Positions 22,211 to 32,418 of a stretch of DNA of 64,000 nt are shown in pieces (position 1 is the stretch's first letter; every line of letters begins with the position of its first letter). The notes under the pieces were generated by a model. It searched no databases and was not told where the DNA came from. It saw nothing but the letters and a program-made list of their open reading frames with translations. Made by a program: the position numbers and the translations under genes. Origin of the DNA: Westerdykella aurantiaca (lineage: Eukaryota; Ascomycota; Dothideomycetes; Pleosporales; Sporormiaceae); assembly GCA_030412805.1 (NCBI GenBank), contig JASJFJ010000003.1, positions 4,526,001-4,590,000 on the forward strand, in the 5' to 3' direction.

Positions 22211-22717
22211 TTAGTTACGTTCCTGGCCGACGCCGCTGCGTGAAACGCAGAGCTGTGCCAGCCACGCCATCAGCTCTGGCTCGTGATCACAAGAAGTCCG
22301 TCCAACCGCGACACGATACGCCAAGTAGGAGGCCACTATCCGTGCTGCTGTTGCTAACCCGTTGCCTTCCCCGTGAGATTCATTACTGCTGCGTAGTTGG
22401 CATCTCTTTGCGTATTCCATCTGCAAGGCTTCGATAACTTGACGGTCCAGAACCCCAATAAGCGTTGCTATGTGAGCACACCAAGCTTGAGTGGTAGCCG
22501 ACTGCTTGAGTGTGTCCTGTAGGAGGGTCTCCACGTATGGGCACAGGCTTTCGGTGAAGTGTGGGACGATTGCTTCCGCAGCGTTGAAGCAGGAATGGTG
22601 TGTGAGGTTGGCCAAATAGTTCTGCACATGCCGAAACTCGCGAAGCAGTTGTGGGGTTACCTCGTCCGTCATCTTCGCCGATGGGTCCATGCTCATATCG
22701 GGTGTAGCAATAGGCAT
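22211..22717 (-). CDS. Hypothetical helical protein, 168 aa
   Basis: Single-exon frame with a good initiation context (ATCACC before ATG at 22717). The translation has balanced composition and looks helical, with stretches like FRHVQNYLANLTHHSCFNA and QVIEALQMEYAKRCQL. I see no signal peptide, membrane span or known motif. It could be a small lineage-specific gene. It is isolated, with about 1 kb of empty sequence on each side, and a chance open frame is not excluded. Confidence 0.45.
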   Translation of the reverse strand: MPIATPDMSMDPSAKMTDEVTPQLLREFRHVQNYLANLTHHSCFNAAEAIVPHFTESLCPYVETLLQDTLKQSATTQAWCAHIATLIGVLDRQVIEALQMEYAKRCQLRSSNESHGEGNGLATAARIVASYLAYRVAVGRTSCDHEPELMAWLAQLCVSRSGVGQERN

Positions 22718-23683
22718 GGTGATGCGGCTCGGTCACTTGTCCGAAGGTTGGCTATGCTGAACGGCGCCGGGAGGTAGCTTGTGAGGGGTTGGGTTGTGCG
22801 GAGTGTAAAGTCTGTATAGGTGAGCTAACAATGGATGCCTAGCAGAGGTACGTTTGATGTTTTGATTGTTTACATTGCAATGTCCGTGCTCTGTATGATT
22901 CTAGAGCCGGGTTTGCTACTGGATCCTTCCTAGATATCTGTTTTCCAGCAAGGCAGCCTGCGTGTGAAGTGAGGAAGTAAGCGGATGAGGCGGGCAGGTT
23001 TGTTTGGAACAGCGGTCAGTGTAATGGGAGAGATTTCCACGATGAAGGCGTCTGACGCACAGAGCAGGTCTCGTTTTAACAATGACCAGCTGCAGAGACT
23101 TGCCAATCGACTGTATGAGGAGTTCACTCAGCTTGCCTCACAGACAGGTGCAAGACATGCGTAGAGTGATTGAGAGTGGATGGATACAACCTTCAGATTT
23201 CATCTTTTGTAGCTGCCCAGGTGGCAGGCGTACAAACACCTAGCCGCTCCTACCCAAACAGGCGAGGACCAAGCTCGAGCCCAGCAACCAATGAGTCGAA
23301 CCTGGAGCACAACAGGATGAAGCTGCGGCTGGGTCGGCAATTCAGATTATAGATCGGAGGTGATCTTGAAGCTATCCACGCTTAATCTTCGCGACGTCCT
23401 GAGCGCCAGCTCTAAAGAGGCGGTCGGTCATGTGATCACGTGATAGTGAAAGTGGACATGGTGCCCCTTTCGCAGGGACGCAAAGTCTTTGCCGCGGCGT
23501 ACGTATGAAATGTAGGGTACCCGCTTCATAGTCCTCTCCAAGAAAAATGTTTAACGGCGAGGTTAGTGGAAGTGACGTCACCGCTAAGTTGGGTACGTGC
23601 AGGCTGCAAATAAAGCTGGAAAGAGGATCGACGGCTCCGGACCAGCACTCGGTCTGCCAGAGATTGGAACTATTTCAGCGACA
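22718..23683. promoter_or_regulatory. Intergenic; upstream of the hypothetical gene and of the SDR gene
   Basis: No coding features. ATCACGTGAT, with the CACGTG palindrome, lies at about 23434, roughly 250 bp before the dehydrogenase start. The same core occurs at about 21785. Confidence 0.4.
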
Positions 23684-24579
23684 ATGGCCCCAAAAGAAGA
23701 AAACATTTCGCGGAACATCTTGATATCCGGGGGTGCTCGAGGGATTGGACGGGCATTGGCGCGGTACCTGCTCGAAGAGGGCAGCCGCGTGTATATTTTG
23801 GACATTGACGAGGAAGAGTTGAAGCACACAACGACGGTGCACCTGGAACGGTATCATAAGGACGGTAAAGTCGAGTCGGCGCTCTGCAACCTGCGAGATG
23901 TCCAGGATATTCGGACCCAAGTCAAGTCGGCTGCAAGGTTCTTCGACAACCGCATCGATGTGCTGATCAACAACGGGGGGATTGCAAGCCCGAAATGGAG
24001 CGAGGACAGGACGATGGAGGATCCGGACACGTTGGATCAGTGGCAGGCGTACGTTGAGACGAATCTGACGGCGCCGTTTGTCATGAGCCAGGCGTGTATC
24101 CCGTACATGAAGATGGAAGGCAGCGACAAGGACACGGGAGCGCAGAAGATGAAGGGGGCGGGGCCATGCATCATCAATATTGGCAGCTTTCGAGCGTACC
24201 AGTCGGACCCCAACCAGGAAGGGTATGCGTCGAGCAAAGCCGGGCAGGTTGGATTAACGCACTCCATGTCCATCAGCCTAGCGCCCATGGGAATTCGGGT
24301 GAATTTGATTGCGCCGGGCAGGATCAAGGTGGCGCATGAGTGCAAAGAAGGAGACGAGAAGGGAGAGACATTCGAAGGGCAGGTCAGCGAGAAGGATGTC
24401 GACGATCATCCGACCAACCGGGCGGGCCGGCCAAAGGACATTGTGGATGCGGTCAAGTGGCTCATCAACGCGGGCTTCGTAACGGGGGTAAGTGATGCAA
24501 ATGCGGGGGAGGATTCTCTGGCTGATTTTGATCACAGCAAGACATTACCATTGACGGAGGCGCGTTGCGTCAGAAGTGA
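23684..24579 (+). CDS. Short-chain dehydrogenase/reductase
   Basis: Exons 23684-24487 and 24538-24579 (50-nt intron, GTAAGT...CACAG) give 281 residues. The ATG at 23684 (MAPKEENISRN) is preferred over 23597 because it has a CAATGG context and starts just before the first beta strand. Classical SDR features: cofactor loop GGARGIG (16-22), LINNGGI (the NNAG position, here NNGG), active site Ser168 and Tyr181-Ala-Ser-Ser-Lys185, and the C-terminal FVTG|QDITIDGGA, which fixes the intron. An Asp at the end of beta 2 (YILDIDEEE) suggests NAD(H) preference. Such proteins reduce or oxidise small alcohols, ketones or sugars; the substrate is unknown. Confidence 0.92.
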
Positions 24580-25411
24580 GCCCTGGCTCGAGGATGGATA
24601 TGGAGTGGGATGCATATGTTGCAATTGAGTGCGGCATCCGTTGCACTGACGATAGCGAAGGATATTGCAAAATAGAATATCAACACAATGTGCCCAGGCT
24701 GAAGGAGTGCCACAGTGCCACTACTGTGATGGGACCATTGTTGCGATGGTTGTTGCGTTCGATGTGGTCGAGATAGACGTTGTGTAGTCGCGGAGCTGGG
24801 TTGTAGGAAGAGCCAAGACGCTAATCCTTATCCAGCCTTAGCCAGCCCTAGCCAGCCCGAATCGTACGACGCTCACCAAATGATGCTGGCACAAAGGAGT
24901 CGAAGCACTCGACGGGCACGTGTGGGTCACTCCACACATCCACACATTTCTACACAAGCACAACATAGCCCTCAGCCATGGCCTAATCCGGCCGTCAGAT
25001 TCGCCCCCTTGGCCCAGCGGTCACTCCACCACACGATCTTCCCGGTTCCGTCCCCGGATTTCGTCGCGCCTCGCTTGCCGTAGTCTGTAGAGCCCATTGT
25101 GGTCCCGGGCGCCTTCGCCGGCCCATGGCATCACCGCCAAACTTCTCACAGCATGAGCCCGCCGAGATCACGCAACACTGGCGAGAATGCACTGCCTTGA
25201 TTCGGCGGCATCCGCGTAGCTATCCATCACTTGTAGAGCGCTGTAACTTGTATTAAAAGCCACCCTGCCTTGCCAGCTTCTGTCCTCCCATTCCACAAGC
25301 ATCACTCCACATCAACAAGTATACCTTGCATTCGCAACACCACAAACCACACACAACATCACATCCAATCAGATCCGTCCAACTTCCAAACAAGTTGAAA
25401 CAACCACCAAA
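24580..25411. promoter_or_regulatory. Promoter region of the 66-residue membrane protein gene
   Basis: Includes a short triplication of CCAGCCYTAGCC-like units (about 24834-24856) and a TATA-like TATTAAAAG (about 25250-25258). The TATA-like site is followed by a CA-rich leader typical of well-expressed fungal genes, running up to the ATG at 25412. Confidence 0.45.
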
Positions 25412-25675
25412 ATGCCCGTCGCCGCTAAGTCGTTTTGGCCTGCTCTTGCCGCCTTCATGGGTATGTCATCCTTTTGTGATCTGCTCCATCATCCAGAGTA
25501 CCATGACTGACCATCCTGTTCAGCCCTATCAGTCACATACACCGCCGTCGTGGCACGCAACGAAGGCAACGCCATCGACAACGCCAAGAAGAGATGGCAA
25601 CAGCAGAAGGCTCGCGGAGATGCCGCCATGTCTGCACACGGAGCACATCTGCTCGAGGAACAACACAAGATGTAA
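25412..25675 (+). CDS. 66-residue single-span membrane protein, uncharacterised
   Basis: Two short exons, 25412-25460 and 25524-25675. They are separated by a 63-nt intron with GTATGT donor, CTGAC branch and TTCAG acceptor. Initiation context CCAAAATGCCC is good. The protein has one hydrophobic helix (residues about 8-28, WPALAAFMALSVTYTAVVA), then a charged amphipathic tail with AIDNAKKRWQQQKARG and LLEEQHKM at the end. Each exon alone is too short to be noticed as an open frame. The shape (short N terminus, one span, charged helix) resembles accessory subunits of mitochondrial membrane complexes, but I recognise no family. Upstream TATA-like signal and CA-rich leader support expression. Confidence 0.65.
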
Positions 25676-26831
25676 TCCACCTCAACCTCACCGCTTACCG
25701 GGTTACATCTGCGCGAGCTTTCCATACCCTACTACTGGTCACACCGTCTGACCCACGCATCATTTCCGGAGTTTGGCGTTGACTCGGCAGTCTCATCTGC
25801 TGTTGGGCTTTTCCCTTTGTTTTAGACGACTGCTATGATTAAAGCTGCGTCTTGGGACATACCATTTGTCCTCGCGTATATACTTTGCGCATCCTCCTGC
25901 GGTTTACGCATCCCAGTCGACGACTAGTTAGCTAGATACATACTTCATTGTGCACAATGGATACCTTGCTACATGATATTGCATCCATCTGATAAATATG
26001 AAATGAAATGTTCCATGTCCCTCCATCCTCTCCCAAACCCCAACATGGTACCGCCCTCGAATCCCGGTACGACAGATGCCGTGAACACTTGCCTTGTACT
26101 ATGTAGACACCAACATGCAAGCCCCGAGCCGTAAAATAACTTTAGTATGTATGTAATACTTCCCCGGACCCCGCCATCCGCATTCTGCATCCGCCGACCC
26201 TCCGACTCTCTCTCTCCTTGCCCCTCCAGAGCTCCCAACTCCGTCACCCGACAACGACCTTTCATCTATCACCTCGCCATCTTCATCTACCACCCCAGCA
26301 CCACTCAACCTTCCCGCTGCACTTGCTCATAAATCCACATCTATAGGGCAAGGATTCGGCGCTATAGTAATCAATTTGCTATGCTTTTATACTAACAATA
26401 ACGCTTCTCTGCAGGAGAGGAACGTGGGACACTTTGCTCACCAAGTATCACAGTATGTACCTAGGTATCGGAGCGTTGGTGCCGTACCGGGTCAGTGGTA
26501 GGAGCGCATTTCCATGTGCGCCTCTATGGCGCTGCTTTTGCAACCCAGAAATCGGTTCCGCTCCGAGCATACGCAGTGTTTTATTATCGATGTCGTTGGT
26601 GTGAGACAAGTTGAACTTTTGTGGTGACCCTGCCCTTGCACGACGGTCCTTTCTCCAAGTCCCAGCAATTGCAAGAGCTTCCGACGTCAACTCCTCCGGC
26701 GACATACTGGGTGAGACAACATCCCAGCAAGTTCACCCAGGCCCAACTCTTTTTCTCTTTTTTTTTCAGCATAATCCATTGCACTATCCCCATGACGATT
26801 CCCTGAGATCCCCATTTTAGCTGCAGCACCA
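25676..26831. other. Intergenic, no gene seen
   Basis: 1.16 kb without a supported coding frame. It contains CT-rich tracts at about 26190-26330, consistent with fungal 5' regions. Confidence 0.45.
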
Positions 26832-27446
26832 ATGCGGCACCTCTCAGCACACTCACTTGGGACATATATAGGGCTGGCCACCCTCCATGCAAACGCCTAC
26901 TCGGGGATACCCATGGACGAGCTCGCGACAATCACCTTTTCAGAATGCGCCCCCCTCCCCACAGGAGCTGGCCCATTGCCCCGTCCCGACACCCCCAACG
27001 ACTTCCTCGACTCGCCCGCCATCGCCTCTCTGGCCCACCACGCACCCACTCCCCAGGGCTACCAGCGCACCTTCACCAACAGGCACGACTCCATCAGCGG
27101 CCATGGCTACCTCAGCTACATGACCCTGGACGCCTACAACACAACCGCATGCGCCGCTCGATGCGAGATCCTGAGGGACTGCCGCGGTTTCAACATCTAC
27201 GTCGAACGCGCCCCTACACTGGTCGTTGACGACGACTGCCCCGATCCCCCTTCCACCAGCGTGTTCAAGTGCTCCTTCTAGAGGAGGGATATGTGGACCA
27301 CGGTGGCCGAGAATCCAGGGTATACCAATGCCGGCTTCGTGGTTGCCGTGGCCGGGTCCAACGGTTATGTGAGGACTTGGACCGTGTTTACGTCCGGGCT
27401 CAGGAGCAGGTATGTTGGTCTCCATGAGTTGGATCGGATTCAGTAG
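26832..27446 (+). pseudogene. PAN-like fungal secreted protein, broken by a premature stop
   Basis: The frame from 26832 encodes a short hydrophobic N terminus (GLATLHANAYS), then the conserved body of a fungal secreted PAN/apple-like family: GYQRTFTNRHDSISGHGYLS, LDAYNTTACAARCEILRDCRGFN and DDDCPDPPSTSVFKCSF. At 27279-27281 a TAG stands where relatives have Trp followed by Gly-Gly. The same frame then continues with the family's next block, VVAVAGSNGY, to a second stop at 27444-27446. The cysteines needed for the apple fold are kept upstream. Either the gene is a recent pseudogene or the last strand is lost from a truncated product. The start codon and signal peptide are not certain. Confidence 0.6.
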
Positions 27447-27650
27447 CCCTCGGAGAGGATGCGACTGACAGGAGCAAGGTCCGCGAATCTGATGACGAGT
27501 GTTTTGGGCACCGCATTCGCGCTGGTGGCGACTGGCTTGGGAAGTGTGCTCTGAGTTGCAATGCGGTCTGGAAGAAAGCGAGGCTATGTACAGAATATAT
27601 ATATGAGTGTAGTGCTCCTACGCCGCGATTACCGCATAAAGGCAGCCCGG

Positions 27651-29426
27651 TTACATCTTTTCAAAATTGCTATGTCCCTTGCTCGTCTCCCGAATCCGCC
27701 TTTCAATATCTTCACTGTCGGTATCGTCGCGGAGGCTTTCCAGGAGCACGCTCGCTTCAGCCTCCGCGCCAGCCATCAGATCGAAGCTCTCCTCGCTCTC
27801 ACTCCGAGCCGTGTTCGCCCGGGCAAAGACATCGGCGCCGCCGTCCCACCACCTCGCCTGCTCCCCTACCCAGTCTGTGCCACCGCTTCGGCGCTCCCTT
27901 CTGACAATCTCCTTCTCCTCAAGCGGGAACACGGGCATTTCGGCTCTCGGGGGAAGGATGGTACGGCGGTGCCATGCGCCCAGGAACATGCCTTCAGGAT
28001 CCACTTCATTCCGCACGCGGAGGTAATCATCCAAGTCCGATCCATAGACGGATGTCAGGTAGGCGTGGTCAACGGATTGGAAGTTCTTGGCCCAATGCGG
28101 CCGGCCATTGTACTCCTTCATGAGGTGCTCGAAAGCTTCGTAATATCGCTGTCGCGCAGGAGGATCTTGGCCATAGGGGCGATACAAAGTGGCGTTCAGG
28201 TACAGACTGGGCGAGTCGGGGATCGATGTGTCAAGGTACGGGCGCGTGGTGTTCGTGGCATGCGTTACGCGGACTTCGATGGGCGAGTGGACGAACACCC
28301 CTTTCGGACTGAAAGGGATGCTAGAGCCATGCTCGTCACCGTGAATCCACTTGGTCAGCCGGGTCAAGGCTTCGGGTCCCTGAGAGAGCGGAATGCTCCA
28401 CTCGTTGACGAATTGCGAGTAGAGGCAGTTCATAAGCAGCCCAGTCCGCTGCTCTTCCACAGCGGATGTCGCAGCGCCCGTCTTGAAACCATACTGCATC
28501 CCGAAAACAAACCACTCGACCCACGGTAGGAAGCGGGGCACATATTGGCAGATCCAGAGAAGGATGTGGTAGGTGTGGTAGCCGACGCTGCCACCGTACC
28601 AGCTCGATTTGGGCGGCCGCGAAGGGGCCGTAGTCCTATCGGCTCGCCACACAATGGCACGCCGCATGTACGGTAGCCACCATACACGGACAAACTCATG
28701 GGACGTCCATAGATCTTGATTCCACCTTGAAAGCACGTCTTCAATGGGCAACATCGTCTGTACCCATTCCAAATTGGACGCCTCATTCAACTGGAACTCG
28801 ATCTCCACAATGATCCCCAACGCTCCGAGAGACACTAGGGCGGCACGGAACAGGTCTGGCGACTGCGTCGGGGAGCACTTGACGGTCTGACCATTAGCCA
28901 GAACAATGCGAAGGCTGCGAACGTTCTCGGAGAGGAGTCCGTGAGCTAATGAGCTCCCGTGTGTAGCCGTCCCGATTGCGCCAGCAAGCGACTGATCGTC
29001 AATGGAGCCAAGCGAGGGCATCGTCAGGCCATGGTCCTTTGCGGCAAGATTCAGACGATGCATGCGTATTCCAGCTTCCACCGTCATGGTCTTGCGCTCC
29101 TTGTCTACCTTGAGCACACGATTGTAGTCATCCAGGTTCACCATCCACGCCGAGGTACATGTCAGATCCGAGGGCGAGTGGGCGGAACCGACAAGTACGA
29201 TACGGCGCCGCATCCTTCGTGCCATTGTCACAATCTTTTGTATCTCGGCAAGCGACTGGGGGCGCAGGTAGAGCTCCGGCCGCGAATGGAAGGTTCGGGC
29301 CCATGTGTGATGAACGTGGGCTTGCGACGCGCGGAAAGGGATCTCTGGGTCGAGCTTTTCGAGCTCGATGGCGAAGCGAGAAGGCATGCTGACGGAGGAC
29401 GACGAAGGCGTAGCAGAGTGCGCCAT
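27651..29426 (-). CDS. ALO1: D-arabinono-1,4-lactone oxidase
   Basis: Single exon, 591 residues. It starts at an ATG within GCGCCATTGC (minus strand). The FAD-binding PP-loop region VGSAHSPSDL (His83 is the usual site of covalent flavin attachment), GTATHGSSLAHGLLS and the C-terminal ALO signature RPHWAKNF (442-449) are all present. The enzyme oxidises D-arabinono-1,4-lactone to D-erythroascorbate, the fungal ascorbate analogue, in mitochondrial membranes. The C-terminal 90 residues are acidic and Ser-rich (ARSESEESFDLMAGAEAEA) and extend beyond the catalytic part of yeast Alo1. An open frame antisense to it (27561-28529) is a shadow. Confidence 0.93.
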   Translation of the reverse strand: MAHSATPSSSSVSMPSRFAIELEKLDPEIPFRASQAHVHHTWARTFHSRPELYLRPQSLAEIQKIVTMARRMRRRIVLVGSAHSPSDLTCTSAWMVNLDDYNRVLKVDKERKTMTVEAGIRMHRLNLAAKDHGLTMPSLGSIDDQSLAGAIGTATHGSSLAHGLLSENVRSLRIVLANGQTVKCSPTQSPDLFRAALVSLGALGIIVEIEFQLNEASNLEWVQTMLPIEDVLSRWNQDLWTSHEFVRVWWLPYMRRAIVWRADRTTAPSRPPKSSWYGGSVGYHTYHILLWICQYVPRFLPWVEWFVFGMQYGFKTGAATSAVEEQRTGLLMNCLYSQFVNEWSIPLSQGPEALTRLTKWIHGDEHGSSIPFSPKGVFVHSPIEVRVTHATNTTRPYLDTSIPDSPSLYLNATLYRPYGQDPPARQRYYEAFEHLMKEYNGRPHWAKNFQSVDHAYLTSVYGSDLDDYLRVRNEVDPEGMFLGAWHRRTILPPRAEMPVFPLEEKEIVRRERRSGGTDWVGEQARWWDGGADVFARANTARSESEESFDLMAGAEAEASVLLESLRDDTDSEDIERRIRETSKGHSNFEKM

Positions 29427-30610
29427 TGCTGTTATGCTGCAGGTGCAGGTAGGAAGTCGGTAGGTGAAAGGGCGTGTTGCTGTACGGGTGGGCGGTTATG
29501 ACGTTTCCAGGCTACCGGAAGGGAGGTGTCGAGTACTTGGATGAGGCCCAGACACGGACGTCTGTCGGTCCAGGCGCTGTCAAGCAGCGACACGGAACGA
29601 TGCCAGAAGCCAATGTTGCTGGAAAATGTTATTACAGTGTAGCTGGAGGTTCACAAACGTCAACGAGGGGAAGGCGGGAAGCCCCACAGGGTTTAGGGCA
29701 AGAAAGGTTAGCGGCGATGCCCCAGGTGGGCCCGATTTTCATCCGAGCTGCACCCAATTCACGTCAATCTCCAAGCTTGACTCCTGTGAAAAGGCAAGGA
29801 ATAATTGACAACCCATTGCCAGCCCACTATTTCAGACTTTCACATCATGGTTTAGGAAAGATGCTTTTGTATCTCCCGCCAGAGAATTTCCCCCCGTTTG
29901 TACCCTTGTTGTCGCCCTAGCTATAGGAGTATGACGGTGAACAACAACCGCCTCATCAAGTCTCAGAACGTTCTCTCGGAACAAGGGAAATAAGGGAACC
30001 GTGGCGGCAGCATTTGGCTATCGTTGGTATTTTTTTGTTCATAAGTAGTACCTAAACTTTCCAACTGCAGTTCACACTATCTCTCATCGCTCTAGACGCG
30101 CCTCACAGCAGATACGGTTCGACCCGAGACAGTGGATCGGTATGTCTTCTGGTGAATTCTATTGTTCTTCTCGTCAATGGTTCCCCTATGTAGTCTATCT
30201 TCATCATCATGCTTTCCATTATTGATTTCGCAATGTTCATCATCACGCATGTGTAGGGGGTGAGATGTTGCATCGCCAAAGTCAGGCGCACCCTTGAGAC
30301 ACCGAGATATCTCCGTTGCCACATGGACTCCAGCCAATCTCATCGTCCACATCGAAAGAACGTCATAGGAATCCTATCATAAGATTCTATCGGACGGGGG
30401 CTCCAAAAGTTAATCGGAATTTCCCTTTTTTTCTCAATTTTTCTAGAGTATATATAAGTGCTGGAGACCGACCCCAGGCCGCCCAAGAAATCACCTCCCT
30501 CCACCCTTCCTTCCCTCAAACCAAGCCCCTGTCAACACCAACGGCATTCAAACATTTAACTCTCTCTACTCCGTATTCACCGTCGAGTTAGCCATCCCAT
30601 CTATCTCAAC
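29427..30610. promoter_or_regulatory. Divergent intergenic region, ALO1 and the 73-aa ORF
   Basis: About 1.2 kb. The only clear element is a TATATATAA box at 30449-30456, about 155 bp before the ATG at 30611, followed by a C/T-rich leader. Nothing else coding is supported. Confidence 0.5.
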
Positions 30611-30832
30611 ATGTCAACTTCGAACGCCTCAACAACCAAATCCTCCATCGACGGCCCCAAAAACACACCGCAAAGGAAGACATCCTCACATTTCTCCTTT
30701 CTCAGCGTACTCAAGAAGCCATTCCAAGGCTGGTCAAAAGACCTTCTGGCTGCTAGGGATGACCTAGACGACGACTACAACTTCCCGCGTACGAGGAGGA
30801 GGGGTGAGCAGTCCGATGAAGACAAGAATTGA
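30611..30832 (+). CDS. Small hydrophilic protein, 73 aa, hypothetical
   Basis: A short frame preceded by the strong TATA box at 30449-30456, a CT-rich leader and the context CTCAACATG. The product is Ser/Thr-rich at the start (STSNASTTKSSIDG), then has FSFLSVLKKPFQGWSKDLL and an acidic/basic tail (ARDDLDDDYNFPRTRRRGEQ). No membrane span. The promoter-like context is better than for random ORFs of this size in the window. No family recognised. Confidence 0.5.
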   Translation: MSTSNASTTKSSIDGPKNTPQRKTSSHFSFLSVLKKPFQGWSKDLLAARDDLDDDYNFPRTRRRGEQSDEDKN

Positions 30833-32418
30833 CCGGTATGATATGCGAAGTCATACTGTATAAAGTCGGTGCTTCACCCGGTGATGGTTACTTTGCTTTC
30901 TTCACTGTCGTCATCCATGGTTGAGGATACTGTCGGCACTGGACCCTTCTAAATTTAATTCGATGTTAAACCGTCCGGAATGACTGGTCCAACGTCATTC
31001 AACGCTTCTTCGAAATTTACCATCACATGGAAACAGCGGCGTCCCACCCGGCAAGCGTCCTTGAAACGAGCACAGTAGGATTGTGAATCATCGAATCATA
31101 CATACCCTTGGAGCTGTGCATCAAAGTTGGGTTCATGGATTCACACAAAATAGCGATTAGTTTCCACTTTAATCTTTAATATACTTCCCTGGGAGACTTC
31201 TGCTAGGACATACAAGACTGACCCATCCACTACTAGTACTAAGTTTTTCGGCAGCAGCTGAGGATGCGAATCTGGAAGGATACACTCGATATTTCCAGCT
31301 GGACGCCAGGCATGCGCCGCATTTATCAATGTCTCCTCTTCGAAGTGCAACCCAAAACGACGACCGTGCGTGCGCTGCAGCCATGGTTGTACGGATGGCG
31401 CCTCCCATGATGCTCGTGGCCAGCGCCGCCTCATTCCAACTAAAACCCTTCGGACATTTCCAACCAAAAAGGGACCCAGTTATGGTGTAATAGTGGGAGT
31501 TCTCGAAGATTGAGGATGAGACGCGCAAGGCCAGAACCGCTTCGACGATGCGCTGGACAGCATGATCCCTTTGTTGTAAAGTATCCCCAAGGGTCTGCCT
31601 GGTGTTATGGTGTTGCATGATTGTTCTGGAGACTAGTTTTGAGAAACCTGAAACGAAGGCATCCTTGGAGATGCCATGCTCTGGTCACCGATGTTCCTGT
31701 TAATTAACGCAACGTCAAGGCGGTGATCGCAGCGGAGAGGTGGAGCCATGATTTTCCCCCCTGCCGAAACGCTCCCTGCCTCGTCAAAAGTGCACCATCC
31801 ATCACCGGCACCGCGCACGATTAGGCCTTACCATGTGCTTTACCGTACACCCATCTCGCTCAGGGAAGTACCTTCGACATCCCAAACGCACTTTTCGCTA
31901 TGGGCTGCGCGCCTGGGGCTCACGGTACTGCTACCACAGAGTATCCCTTTTCTCCCACATGCATAGCAACGTCGACTGAAGGTAGCACTCTGTGCACCCG
32001 TTGGCGCGTTTTGTATCACCCTTTTGCCCAAGCGCCTGTTCACGCTGCGTCCCTCGCAGCCGTCTCCTTCAGTGACTCGTCCTACGCAGGTTACCCACAC
32101 CCGATTGAGTGCCACTGCTTTTGACTGGTCTCGGCAGCATCGGGGCGGTCACGTATACTCTCCCTTGCTCCCATTCATACCGGGTCCTTCTAATCCCCTT
32201 CCCACCTTCCCACTTTTGCAGCCTCATCTATCGACTCTCCACAACTTCAGCAACCCTCACTGCTATCGTCTATGTGCTCACTTGCGTGACAGTGGTCTTC
32301 TCCGTCCTCCCTCCGTCATACTCCACGACTGCCACTGCCACTGCCACTGCTGATTTGAATGCCGACCTCCATCTCCTCACCATCTTCTACCTTTATTTGA
32401 TCGGTCAACCTCTCAAAA
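30833..32418. other. Intergenic region and leader of the 7TM-RGS gene
   Basis: Minus-strand frames at 31169-31618 (149 codons) and 31141-31467 overlap each other, and neither shows a known motif. I do not call them. Just upstream of the receptor gene lies a short (CTGCCA)4 microsatellite (about 32328-32351), probably in the 5' UTR. Confidence 0.4.

Noticed and set aside
27561..28529. 322-codon plus-strand frame
   Set aside because: It is antisense to the well-supported lactone oxidase gene and has no family features; codon-position GC bias explains its length.
31141..31618. Overlapping minus-strand frames of 149 and 108 codons
   Set aside because: No recognisable family, no promoter signal, and no splice combination that improves either.
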